Source: Bacteroidota bacterium (GTDB lineage Bacteria; Bacteroidota; Bacteroidia; Chitinophagales; UBA10324). Taken from it: DNA of 43,835 bases. Location: NCBI GenBank assembly GCA_018267315.1, contig JAFDYS010000040.1, positions 1-43,835 on the forward strand, given 5' to 3'. Both the position numbers and the translations under genes were made by a program. The notes beneath the pieces were generated by a model that had not been told where the DNA came from, made no database searches, and worked only from the letters and a program-made list of their open reading frames with translations. This document shows, piece by piece, positions 25,340-33,635 of this stretch (its first letter is position 1; every line of letters starts with the position of its first letter).

Positions 25340-27904
25340 TCATCGTAATAATACAACATTTCCTTTAAGGAAATATTCTTTTCCGGTGCTTAGAGATTTG
25401 CCCCGAAGATAGTAAACATAGGTTCCGACTTCGGAATCTTTTCCACCGCTTTCTCCATTCCATCCCTGCTGCACATCATTCGTAGTATAGATCAATTGCC
25501 CCCACCTGTTGAAAACATCAAACACTTCGGTTTCAAAAAGACCAAATACCAGCGGCTTGAATTCATCATTCAACCCATCCCCATTCGGCGTAAAGGCATT
25601 CGGAAAAATGACCAGCGGATCCTCTTCCACAGTAACCGTCACACTATCTTCCAACTTGCAACCATCTTCAGTAACTGCATTAACATAGTAGGTGGTAGTT
25701 ATAACCGGAGTCGCCAATGGATTTACAATATAGGAGTCGCTGAGTGTTTCTTTTGGATTCCAGTCGTAAAATGAAGCCCCATATGCGTAGAGTAGCGCAC
25801 TTGTGCCGAGATAAATGACAGTATCAGAAGTAACGATTAAAGGTTCCGGAACAATGACATTTACAATCAAATAATCATTCACCACCACAGGACAGCTATT
25901 GGTATCTGTTGCCGAGAGTGTATAGGTTGTGGTGATTTCAGGAAAGGCAACCGGGTTTTGAATGTTCGCATCAGTTAAGGACGCAGCAGGCGACCATGCA
26001 TAATATGTACCTCCAGTGGCATCAATCGTCACACTGTCGCCGATACAAATCTGCTGATCGGGTCCGGCAAAAATCTGCGGCAGTGGCTTCACTCCTACAT
26101 AAACCTGCAGCGTGTCAGCGCATGAACCGGCGGCTGTAATCACAGTATATAGTGTGGAAGAAGATGGCGATGCAATCGGGTCAGAGATATTCGGATCCGA
26201 CAAGCCCGCACTTGGCGACCAGAGAAAATAATTACCGCCGGAAATATTCAACTGCACCTGGTCTCCCGGACAAATAACGGTATCGGCAGTACCGATGGCT
26301 TCAATGCTGTCAAAGACGCTGATGAGAAGGGTGTCTTCATCAAAACAACCCCATTGATTTTCGACGTGCAGGATGTATTGTGTGTTTTGATCCGGTGATG
26401 CCCATGGATTGTTGATGGTGTCACTGCTCAATTCATAGTTGGGAGTCCATGTATAACTGCCCACACCGGTGCCGCTGAGTTGAATGGAATCGAGATAACA
26501 GATCAGTGTATCGGGCGCGGCAAATGCCACCGGTTGCGGATGCACTTCCACAATCGTAGTGACGGAATCAAAACATCCGAGCGTATTTGTTACCAGCAGT
26601 GTTACCTGGTAACTTCCGGGATCAGCGAAAGTGAATTCCGGATTCTGAATATCTGCTGTACCCAGTCCGGCAAAATTCCAGTGCCAGGAATTAATCACGC
26701 CATAGGTGGTAGTGGTTGAATCAGCAAATTGAACGGGTAAGCCGGCACAGGCCGTGGGAGCATGAATGCTTCCGGTGAAGGTAGGATACACATAAACGGT
26801 GGTTGTGGCGGTGTCGCTGCAATTGGTTCCGGGATTTGCATAGAGTGTGACGGTGTATTGTCCTGTATCACTGTACACATAGGTGGGACTGAATAGCGAT
26901 GAGGTATCTGTAGTGATGCCGGGCACGCCAAAGTCCCACAGGTAGGTGAACGCATTGGCGCTGAAATTCGGAAACGAAAATGAAAATCCATCGCACCCGT
27001 TCAGTACCGCCGGCACACTCGCCACGGCAGCCGATGAACATTCAGCCACGTTGAATTGAAAGTCGCGGCTATGCACAGAAATCAATTCACCGTTGCGGTA
27101 TTCACTCACGCACACCCCCACCACAAATTGCCCGATGGTGAGCGGAGTAACCGTGAGAAGACCGGTCACCGGATCAATTGACATAGGAGGCGCACCGCCC
27201 ATCGGGTCGGTGGCCGAATAGGGTGAACTGAAAGAAATATTTCCATAAGGATACGGCGGATACGGTTGCGGGTCAATGGAATTAGCGCCATAGTACGGGG
27301 CACACAGTGAATACACGAGCGAATCGCCATCGGGGTCGGTGGCCGAATGATCAAATATGAATGGCTGATTTACACAGATAACCGTCGGAGGAAAATTATT
27401 GAAGTGCGGGCTGCTGTTACAGATAACCACTGTTGAATCCGGAATGGTGGCCTGATAGGTTGCACCCGTGTTGGATGGGTTTGGAATATTGACGATGGTA
27501 ATGTTGCGGCAGCAACGCTGATAGATAATGGTGTACCCATTGCTGTTGGCCGGCAGGTTCACATTGTATGTGTAGATGGCTTCTTCCACACAAATATTCG
27601 GTGGCACAATCAGGCAGGGATTGTTGGCATCGTTCGGCAACGTGTCCGATCCCGGAAAAGGAACCGGCAGCACATTCACCAATGAACCCGATCCGTTGTA
27701 GATAAAAATATTGGCCGGATTATCGAACGGCGCCTGTCCGTTGTAACAGTCACGGTAAACCTTGAGAGTAACCAGGTAGTCATCATTGCCCTGGCATTCA
27801 TAATAAATTTCACCTCCCACAATGTGCGATGCATACGCTTCGCGGGAACAAGTAAGCAGAACAAAAACAATAACCCTTGTAAGCCAGGGTAGAGGTTGAC
27901 GCAT
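25340..27904 (-). CDS. PKD/Ig-like repeat surface protein, T9SS type B (paralogue)
   Basis: This 854-aa protein repeats the architecture of its downstream neighbour: signal peptide (ending near EAYA), the Cys-rich module starting SHIVGGEIYYEC with VYRDCYNG, CCRN and DHSATDPDGDSLVYSLC, two PKD domains, four Ig-like modules, and a type B sorting domain (FTPNGDGLNDEF, VFNRWGQLIY). The N-terminal module is the most similar part, so the pair is a tandem duplication whose repeats have since diverged. The last Ig-like module lacks the first Cys of the usual pair (TVIYLGTSALL). With only 26 bp separating the genes, and in the same direction, the two are probably one transcript ending at the 22648-22682 hairpin. 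Likely role is adhesion or surface assembly; no direct evidence. Confidence 0.88.
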   Translation of the reverse strand: MRQPLPWLTRVIVFVLLTCSREAYASHIVGGEIYYECQGNDDYLVTLKVYRDCYNGQAPFDNPANIFIYNGSGSLVNVLPVPFPGSDTLPNDANNPCLIVPPNICVEEAIYTYNVNLPANSNGYTIIYQRCCRNITIVNIPNPSNTGATYQATIPDSTVVICNSSPHFNNFPPTVICVNQPFIFDHSATDPDGDSLVYSLCAPYYGANSIDPQPYPPYPYGNISFSSPYSATDPMGGAPPMSIDPVTGLLTVTPLTIGQFVVGVCVSEYRNGELISVHSRDFQFNVAECSSAAVASVPAVLNGCDGFSFSFPNFSANAFTYLWDFGVPGITTDTSSLFSPTYVYSDTGQYTVTLYANPGTNCSDTATTTVYVYPTFTGSIHAPTACAGLPVQFADSTTTTYGVINSWHWNFAGLGTADIQNPEFTFADPGSYQVTLLVTNTLGCFDSVTTIVEVHPQPVAFAAPDTLICYLDSIQLSGTGVGSYTWTPNYELSSDTINNPWASPDQNTQYILHVENQWGCFDEDTLLISVFDSIEAIGTADTVICPGDQVQLNISGGNYFLWSPSAGLSDPNISDPIASPSSSTLYTVITAAGSCADTLQVYVGVKPLPQIFAGPDQQICIGDSVTIDATGGTYYAWSPAASLTDANIQNPVAFPEITTTYTLSATDTNSCPVVVNDYLIVNVIVPEPLIVTSDTVIYLGTSALLYAYGASFYDWNPKETLSDSYIVNPLATPVITTTYYVNAVTEDGCKLEDSVTVTVEEDPLVIFPNAFTPNGDGLNDEFKPLVFGLFETEVFDVFNRWGQLIYTTNDVQQGWNGESGGKDSEVGTYVYYLRGKSLSTGKEYFLKGNVVLLR

Positions 27905-27946
27905 CGGTGAATTGACGCTTAAAATTACTCAAACTTTGGCAGTGAT

Positions 27947-30169
27947 TTAACGGGCAACCACGATTTTCTTCACCATCGTGGAAATGTTGCCGCTCAACTG
28001 TATAAAATACACACCGGAAGGCCATCCGCTCAGGGGAATATTCACGCGGCTGTGAACAGAATTTGTCTCGTAAACCACCCTGCCGGAAATGTCAGCCGCT
28101 TGTAAGATGAGGTCATTCAGATTTCCGGCAGTTGAAATTAAAATCTGAATTTGGTCTGAAGCCGGATTCGGATACACATGGAAAGAAATCGGATTTACCG
28201 CCCCCTGATCGTTAATACCCGTGAGCTTGCTATCATAAAAAGTCATGCCGCCCCGGAAGTTTCCAATGAGCAAATCGCTCTTGCCATCCCCATTCACATC
28301 ACCGCCGCTCACACTCGAATGACTTCCTTCCGCTACGCTTAAAAACATGGAATCATCTTTTATAAACGTGCCGGCGATGTTTCCGTCAATGTTCGAGTAT
28401 TTGTAAATGGTACCGCGCTCACTTCCGGCTAATAGCCGGTATCCGCTCCCGTCATTATCATCATAAAGAAAGGGACAACTGAAGCCGGTCACATACCCCG
28501 GCGCACGCACATCCACGCTTCCGAAAAATCCGTTGGTGGGTGAGGAGGGAAATGAAGGAGCCGAAGCTGTTCCGTTGTTGTGGTAGTAATCCAGGTTACC
28601 GCTCTGCTCACCGATCACAAGATCTAAAAGACCGTCGCGGTCCACATCAACTAATTGCGGCGTGCTGAACGATCCCACATCAATGCCGGCATAATTCGCT
28701 CCGAAGAAAACGAAATTGGCAGCGTTACCCGGTGATGCAGTGTTCTTGAAGAACAACAATGTACCGTCTTCCTGACCGAGTAACATATCCGCATCGCCAT
28801 CGCCGTCGAGATCACCGAAGGCGGGCGGAACGGATTTTACATTGAGTGAACCCACGTTGGCATAATCCTTTGTCACCAACTTAAATGCCGGCTGATTTGC
28901 CGAACCGGTATTTTTAAAAAAGGCCAGTCTGCCCGAATAGAGATTGATGTTTGTAGGATCGAAGTAGCCGCGGTTGGCAAGGATGATGTCTTTCAATCCG
29001 TCATTATCCGCATCGAAGAAAACCGGAAATGATCCTTCACCCACATCAATCATGTCACTTACCAAAAAAGTGTCGCTCTCGAAATGGAACGTCGCTGTGA
29101 CAGCATCACCGATATTTTCATAGTACCAGCTGCACTTGTAATTTTCTGAACCGCCCGCCGCATTAGGCGCTACCAGCAGATCGTTTAGCCCATCATTATT
29201 CATATCCGCTAAAAACGGGGCCGGGAAATAATTGACATCAGCCGAATGGTCGTATGAAGGAAAGAGCGTGTCTTCAGCATAGATGTGCGCATCCATCGGC
29301 GTGCCGTCATTCAGCTGATACACCAGATTGTCCCAGGCAATGTCGCCTTTCAGGTATTCCAGCAAACCATCGCCGGTGTTATCCCACGCCACCTGTGTGG
29401 AACCGGCATGAAGCCGTTCATCGGCATTTTGATCATTGAAAAAAGGGCAGGGCTGATCCAGTAAATCAGCGCGGGTAAGTGCGGGCTCGAAAAAATCACC
29501 CCAGCAATTGTCTTCTTTTTTAAAGATCAAACTGTCGCAGCCATATCCGTATTCCTTCGTCAGGTTTTCAAAGTACTGCACATACCCGCCGGTAATCTGA
29601 AAGGTGAGCACATCCATATCACCATCTCCGTTTACATCAGCAATGGCCGGAATATCCACGGCGCTCACGAATAAATTGGTGGGCAGGTTGTTTACCGGGT
29701 AGTGCAGCGTACTGTCAGTGAGTGTAAACTGAATGTGATTATCGGGATCATAATAACCGCGATACACGCGGATGCCTACGCCCTGCGGCAACGTGATCCT
29801 TCCTTCGCTGAAGGTGTAGATATCATCAATGCCGTCGCAGTTGTAATCGAGAATCAACGCCCAGTTCACCATTTTCGGAAATCCGCTTTCGTATTGCGGA
29901 GCATAAGTGAAGTCAACGGTGTTGGCGGTGCCATGCCCGAGAAAAGTGAGTACGCGGTTTCCTGTTCTGTCGAAGATGAACAGGTCTTTGATGCCGTCGT
30001 TGTTCAAATCAATATTGGAGAACTGCGGGTTGTTGAGCCCGCCGCACCACGCCAGTTTCATCGTGTCGCCATTGGAACGCACCACAGGAATGTTGTAATT
30101 GGGTGCATATTGTGCATGAAGAACGGAAGCAAACAGAGCGCCGCCGAGAGCGAAAAGATATTTTTTCAA
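27947..30169 (-). CDS. Secreted FG-GAP/VCBS-repeat protein, T9SS type A
   Basis: The 740-aa protein carries about eight Ca-binding DxDxDG loops within FG-GAP/VCBS repeats, for example DLNNDGIKDLFIF, DVNGDGDMDVLTF, DADNDGLKDIIL, DLDGDGDADMLLG and DVNGDGKSDLLIG. They should form an integrin-alpha-like beta-propeller stabilised by calcium. A signal peptide (MKKYLFALGGALFASVLHAQ) precedes it and a type A T9SS domain (HVYPNPASDQ to KKIVVAR) ends it. The start codon is TTG: the only Met-equivalent that gives the signal peptide lies at 30167-30169, and no in-frame ATG exists before the mature region. It lies 42 bp upstream of the type B pair on the same strand and may head a three-gene surface-protein transcript. 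Ligand unknown. Confidence 0.85.
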   Translation of the reverse strand: MKKYLFALGGALFASVLHAQYAPNYNIPVVRSNGDTMKLAWCGGLNNPQFSNIDLNNDGIKDLFIFDRTGNRVLTFLGHGTANTVDFTYAPQYESGFPKMVNWALILDYNCDGIDDIYTFSEGRITLPQGVGIRVYRGYYDPDNHIQFTLTDSTLHYPVNNLPTNLFVSAVDIPAIADVNGDGDMDVLTFQITGGYVQYFENLTKEYGYGCDSLIFKKEDNCWGDFFEPALTRADLLDQPCPFFNDQNADERLHAGSTQVAWDNTGDGLLEYLKGDIAWDNLVYQLNDGTPMDAHIYAEDTLFPSYDHSADVNYFPAPFLADMNNDGLNDLLVAPNAAGGSENYKCSWYYENIGDAVTATFHFESDTFLVSDMIDVGEGSFPVFFDADNDGLKDIILANRGYFDPTNINLYSGRLAFFKNTGSANQPAFKLVTKDYANVGSLNVKSVPPAFGDLDGDGDADMLLGQEDGTLLFFKNTASPGNAANFVFFGANYAGIDVGSFSTPQLVDVDRDGLLDLVIGEQSGNLDYYHNNGTASAPSFPSSPTNGFFGSVDVRAPGYVTGFSCPFLYDDNDGSGYRLLAGSERGTIYKYSNIDGNIAGTFIKDDSMFLSVAEGSHSSVSGGDVNGDGKSDLLIGNFRGGMTFYDSKLTGINDQGAVNPISFHVYPNPASDQIQILISTAGNLNDLILQAADISGRVVYETNSVHSRVNIPLSGWPSGVYFIQLSGNISTMVKKIVVAR

Positions 30170-30220
30170 TCAGAATATTTTGAAGCTAAGTTATGAAATG
30201 CGGTTTCAACACCACGTTCA

Positions 30221-30241
30221 GTAACTCGCGGGAGTATACAG
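30221..30241 (+). repeat. Left copy of a GTAACTCG-N7-ATACAG direct repeat
   Basis: Eight plus six identical bases with a seven-base variable middle match the copy at 32934-32954. The two copies bracket the AT-richer lipoprotein and seven-blade propeller genes. The rest of the 207-bp spacer (30170-30376) shows no gene. Confidence 0.4.
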
Positions 30242-30376
30242 TGAAGATAATAGTGCGAAGGGTGCGTGTGCGCTAAGAAATGGAAGCACTTGGACGCAAG
30301 AGAGCAACACCTCTCCGATATGCCCAAGCAAGATTGAAGGAAACGGATGAGTTACAGGCGGATGCCAACAATGGGA

Positions 30377-31126
30377 TCAACGTTTAAATGTAATATAGAA
30401 CGAGTGTCCATTTTCATATGGGCTTTTGCCGTATACTGGTACATGATCGTTAAAGCCGATTGGTATTCCTTTTGAAGTTTCCATATTCATTTCTTTCACG
30501 CTTTGTAAATAGAATTCATTATCCACAAAAAAGTACGCCCCTCCGTTTTCTGAGAAGGAAATTGAGAGGTAGTTCCTAAATTTCAAAGGAGATGAGCTGT
30601 AGTTGAATGTTTTTTGAAAGACAGTATCAGGCTTCTTGAGTGGTGCAAAGTCTTCTATTTTCCAAAAGTTCTCTTGAGTTCTAAGTCTTGGGTAAAGTTC
30701 TTTTTCTAAATGGAATTTTGGGTGATTAGAATAGGTGGACTGTGGGGGAATAAATGTAACCTTCTCAGGCTTAATTGAATTGGATGCCGAACCTTGGAAA
30801 ACGATCCCCTTGTAATAGGTGGCAGTGCTTGATTGGGTTGTTTTCTGTTCATCGATCCAATAATCCAACTTTACCCCATTGTAAATAAAAGACGAGTTCT
30901 TCCAATCGATGTAAAATGGTTTCTCCAACTTGTTATACACAGTGAATTGCATCTTGCCGTAGTTCTCCCAGAAATTGTACTCAATTCTCACTGTATCATT
31001 CTCAAAAACCCAGCTATTTTCAACAAGTTTGGTATTACTGCTTGATGCTTCAAAAATTTGGATCATTGGCTTTGCACAACTAAGGCAGAACATAAGAATT
31101 ACAGATAGCCCATAATAGCGTTTCAT
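30377..31126 (-). CDS. Putative lipoprotein of unknown function
   Basis: The 249-aa protein starts with a short lipoprotein-type signal (MKRYYGLSVILMFCLSC), with Cys17 as the likely lipidated residue. The lipobox is not perfect (CLSC), so a plain signal peptide is possible. The mature part is rich in aromatic residues and beta-strand-like stretches (NSWVFENDTVRIEYNFW; FYIDWKNSSFIYNGVKLDYW) and looks like a single all-beta domain. I recognise no family. The gene is clearly richer in A+T than the genes on either side and stands alone, with 207 bp and about 230 bp of non-coding sequence around it. It may be part of an accessory insertion together with the next two genes. Confidence 0.7.
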   Translation of the reverse strand: MKRYYGLSVILMFCLSCAKPMIQIFEASSSNTKLVENSWVFENDTVRIEYNFWENYGKMQFTVYNKLEKPFYIDWKNSSFIYNGVKLDYWIDEQKTTQSSTATYYKGIVFQGSASNSIKPEKVTFIPPQSTYSNHPKFHLEKELYPRLRTQENFWKIEDFAPLKKPDTVFQKTFNYSSSPLKFRNYLSISFSENGGAYFFVDNEFYLQSVKEMNMETSKGIPIGFNDHVPVYGKSPYENGHSFYITFKR

Positions 31127-31301
31127 GAAGGTGAAAATTTTTTGTTTGAAGGTAAGATAGATTTCGGCTTGTGAACAGACACTTCCGTAGTTCTACTCAT
31201 CAATAATTCTGAGTCCAGGTACACCTTTCTTGCATTTTCTCAACAAGGATAGCGCCTTCACTACTTAGAGAAGTTAGGTCCCATGCTACGCGAGGGAGAC
31301 A

Positions 31302-31335
31302 TTGCGAGGAGATAAAAAGAATTCGGCTAACTTCG
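31302..31335 (+). promoter_or_regulatory. Possible promoter of the seven-repeat propeller gene
   Basis: TTG (31302-31304), 23 bases, then TAACTTCG (31328-31335), one base away from TAnnTTTG. It lies 20 bases before the ATG. A matching layout with the same spacing and the same TTCG variant precedes the S9 peptidase gene. Confidence 0.35.
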
Positions 31336-31355
31336 GGATAACTTAAACCTTTCGC

Positions 31356-32918
31356 ATGTTCCTACTTCGCATGATGCCCTCATTTATTGCTTTTCTAACA
31401 ATTGTACAACTAGTATTTGCACAAGCCCCACCAGAAATCGAATGGGCAAAGTGTTATGGGGGTAGTGGTCCGGATTATGCAACGTGCATTAAGCAAACTT
31501 CAGATGGTGGCTACATAATAGCTGGATATTCGGCCTCTGTTGATGGCCAGGTATCCAACAATCATGGTGACAATGATTACTGGATCGTGAAGATTGAACC
31601 AAGTGGTGATATCCAATGGGAAAATTCTTACGGTGGTTCCAACGATGATGAGGCACAATCAATAGATCAGACCTCAGATGGAGGTTATATCGTGGCAGGT
31701 TATTCGAATTCAAATGATGGTGATGTAACAGAAAATCATGGGCAATATGACTATTGGGTTATCAGGCTTGATTCGATTGGTGCATTGATCTGGCAAAAAT
31801 CATTCGGCACGTCGTATTCTGATTTTGCAAGGAGTGTTCAACAAACAGCAGATGGAAACTTCGTTGTTGCAGGGTCACTTGCAAAAAATGGAATCAAAAA
31901 TTTCTGGATACTTAAGCTTGACGATATGGGTAATGAAATTTGGATCCAATCATTTGGCGGTACTAACGAAGATGGTGCGTTTGCCATAGAACAATCTATT
32001 GATGAAGGGTACATTGTAGCTGGTGATGCTGTATCAACAGATGGTGACGTAATTGGAAATCATGGTGCTGGTGATGAATGGATCCTTAAACTTGATGGCA
32101 ATGGAGCTATCTCTTGGAAGAAATGCTATGGTGGCAGCAGTGCAGAACAAGCATTTGCTGTCAAGCAAGCCAGTGATGGCGACTATTTTGTCGCAGGATT
32201 TTCTATGTCAAGTGATGGTGATGTCTCATCCAATAACGGGTCTCATGATTATTGGATCACTAAGATTGATGAAGATGGTAACCTCTTATGGCAGGCACCT
32301 TTGGGAGGTTCCTCAATTGACGTTGCAACTTCATTGGCCATTTTGAATGATGGAGGTTGTATTGTTTCTGGATATGCAGCTTCATACGATGGCGATGTTC
32401 ACGGTAATCACAACTCAAATACCTCCAATGATTACTGGTTAATTAGATTCGACAGTCAAGGTGATACAGTCTGGACAAAATGTTTGGGAGGATCAAATTC
32501 AGAAGGAGCATACTCTATTCAAAAGACAATTGACTGTGGATATATCGTAGCAGGATATGCTTACTCAAATGATGGTGATGTTTCGGGAAGCCAGGGCGGA
32601 CCGGACTATTGGATTGTCAAACTTGGCTGCGATTATATTGGAACATTTTCGGTCGACCTTAGTACTTCTATTGAGATTCCTCCTATTTATCCAAATCCTG
32701 TGAAGGATAAAATCTATGTAAGTCTACCAGCTTCAACCCAAGAGATGGATATCTACATATTTGACTTTCTCGGTAACAGAATTCATGAACTAACGTCATT
32801 TTCTGAAAAGGTCACTCAGATAAACACTGGTGAATTGCCTGATGGGATTTATACGCTTCAAATTCTCGACAGAAAGACGAATATGACTGAAGTTAGAAAG
32901 TTTGTGAAACATCGATAG
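31356..32918 (+). CDS. Secreted seven-repeat beta-propeller protein, T9SS type A
   Basis: The 520-aa protein has a signal peptide (MFLLRMMPSFIAFLTIVQLVFAQ; Met6 or Met7 are alternative starts). Seven repeats of about 57 residues follow, each starting at a Trp-x-x-x-(Y/F/L)-Gly-Gly turn (WAKCYGG, WENSYGG, WQKSFGT, WIQSFGG, WKKCYGG, WQAPLGG, WTKCLGG). Each continues with Q..DGGYI(V/I)AGY, a DGDV..NHG loop and DYWI(V/L)K. Seven such units suggest one closed seven-bladed propeller. The DGDV loops could bind calcium. The C-terminus (IYPNPVKDK to VRKFVKHR) is a type A sorting domain. The repeat type differs from the SBBP proteins at 7.7-11.7 kb. The gene is AT-richer than most of the window. Role unknown, presumably surface or secreted binding. 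Confidence 0.82.
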   Translation: MFLLRMMPSFIAFLTIVQLVFAQAPPEIEWAKCYGGSGPDYATCIKQTSDGGYIIAGYSASVDGQVSNNHGDNDYWIVKIEPSGDIQWENSYGGSNDDEAQSIDQTSDGGYIVAGYSNSNDGDVTENHGQYDYWVIRLDSIGALIWQKSFGTSYSDFARSVQQTADGNFVVAGSLAKNGIKNFWILKLDDMGNEIWIQSFGGTNEDGAFAIEQSIDEGYIVAGDAVSTDGDVIGNHGAGDEWILKLDGNGAISWKKCYGGSSAEQAFAVKQASDGDYFVAGFSMSSDGDVSSNNGSHDYWITKIDEDGNLLWQAPLGGSSIDVATSLAILNDGGCIVSGYAASYDGDVHGNHNSNTSNDYWLIRFDSQGDTVWTKCLGGSNSEGAYSIQKTIDCGYIVAGYAYSNDGDVSGSQGGPDYWIVKLGCDYIGTFSVDLSTSIEIPPIYPNPVKDKIYVSLPASTQEMDIYIFDFLGNRIHELTSFSEKVTQINTGELPDGIYTLQILDRKTNMTEVRKFVKHR

Positions 32919-32933
32919 CAAATTCCCATTTCC

Positions 32934-32954
32934 GTAACTCGATCACGCATACAG
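32934..32954 (+). repeat. Right copy of the GTAACTCG-N7-ATACAG direct repeat
   Basis: Matches the copy at 30221-30241 at all 14 fixed positions. It lies just after the propeller gene stop. A weaker relative (TTCCGTA...CCAGGT, 38 bases against 40) may occur near 31182. Confidence 0.4.
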
Positions 32955-33041
32955 GGGGGCAACCCAGGTCTAAGCAAGCACACGCACACTACAGTGCAAA
33001 AGATAAGCGGCATGCGCGGAAAGCGAAGGAAGACGCTGCTA

Positions 33042-33326
33042 CTAAGGAATTGGAACACAATGATCGTTTAAGAATTGAACAATCTGATCAATTCCTTGCT
33101 CTGGAATTATTGGAACAATGACATTATCTTTTCCAATTGTCATCACTGGAACAACTTTTTCCCAGCCCAATCCATCAACAAACCTGAAGTCACATGTGTA
33201 TGGCTTGGGTTCAAAAATTTGTGCATGCAGAAACAATGGTTGTTTGTGAAATGTATCACCAGAGGTAAAAACACAGTTCACTTTCTTGCTTTCTAATTCA
33301 ATCTCGTGAGTGAATACTTCTTGCAT
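33042..33326 (-). CDS. Small hypothetical protein (94 aa)
   Basis: An ATG-started frame encodes 94 residues without signal peptide or membrane segment. The composition (MQEVFTHEIELESKKVNCVF; DGLGWEKVVPVMTIGKDNVI) is protein-like, with alternating strands and a short acidic C-terminal helix, so I favour a real gene. I recognise no family. It is AT-rich like the lipoprotein and propeller genes beside it and has no operon partner. The following bases up to 33407 hold no other gene. It could equally be a remnant of a larger gene. Confidence 0.5.
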   Translation of the reverse strand: MQEVFTHEIELESKKVNCVFTSGDTFHKQPLFLHAQIFEPKPYTCDFRFVDGLGWEKVVPVMTIGKDNVIVPIIPEQGIDQIVQFLNDHCVPIP

Positions 33327-33346
33327 ATGATCTTGGTTTTTGTGTC

Positions 33347-33530
33347 CTTGGTTGGCGGCCTCGCTAGTTAAGTTCTTTTTTACCGAATCAAAGTTAAACT
33401 CTATCCGTGGTTGGCGTCCTCAGGCTGACCGAGAATTAAGTTTTTGATTTTTTTTCTTCGAATTCAAAAAGAATTCGAAGAGAATTTTTTGTGATTTTAA
33501 ATTTTCCGTCAGCATGTCCTCGCCAACCAC
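33347..33530. repeat. Three-hairpin inverted-repeat element (REPIN-like)
   Basis: The only stretch over 300 bases without a gene (33327-33635) is largely filled by this element. GGTTGGCG occurs directly at 33350-33357 and 33409-33416, and inverted (CGCCAACC) at 33521-33528. The last two copies are arms of a 124-bp imperfect palindrome (33407-33530): GTGGTTGGCG, seven variable bases, GCTGAC on each arm. Each arm can fold on itself (GGTTGGC with GCTGACC through two G-T pairs). Exactly at the centre is a perfect ten-base hairpin CTTCGAATTC / GAATTCGAAG with loop AAAAA, followed on the plus strand by AGAATTTTTT. Two oppositely oriented short palindromes around a spacer resemble REPIN elements, but no transposase is here. 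Confidence 0.6.
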
Positions 33531-33584
33531 CTCTTGCTCCTCACTTTGGTCTCGCCTACTACGGACGGTGTGCAGAGGGTGCGC

Positions 33585-33618
33585 TTGCCGGAAGCAATGC
33601 TGCCACAACCTATCTTCG
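33585..33618 (+). promoter_or_regulatory. Possible promoter of the S9 peptidase gene
   Basis: TTG at 33585-33587, a 23-base spacer and TATCTTCG at 33611-33618 (one mismatch to TAnnTTTG), 17 bases before the chosen ATG at 33636. Confidence 0.35.
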
Positions 33619-33635
33619 CCGGAAATTTTTTCTTC

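Noticed and set aside
33420..33608. Minus-strand 62-aa open frame over the inverted-repeat element
   Set aside because: It reads through the palindrome arms and a poly-A/T core, giving Lys/Asn-rich low-complexity sequence. It is better explained as a by-product of the repeat.
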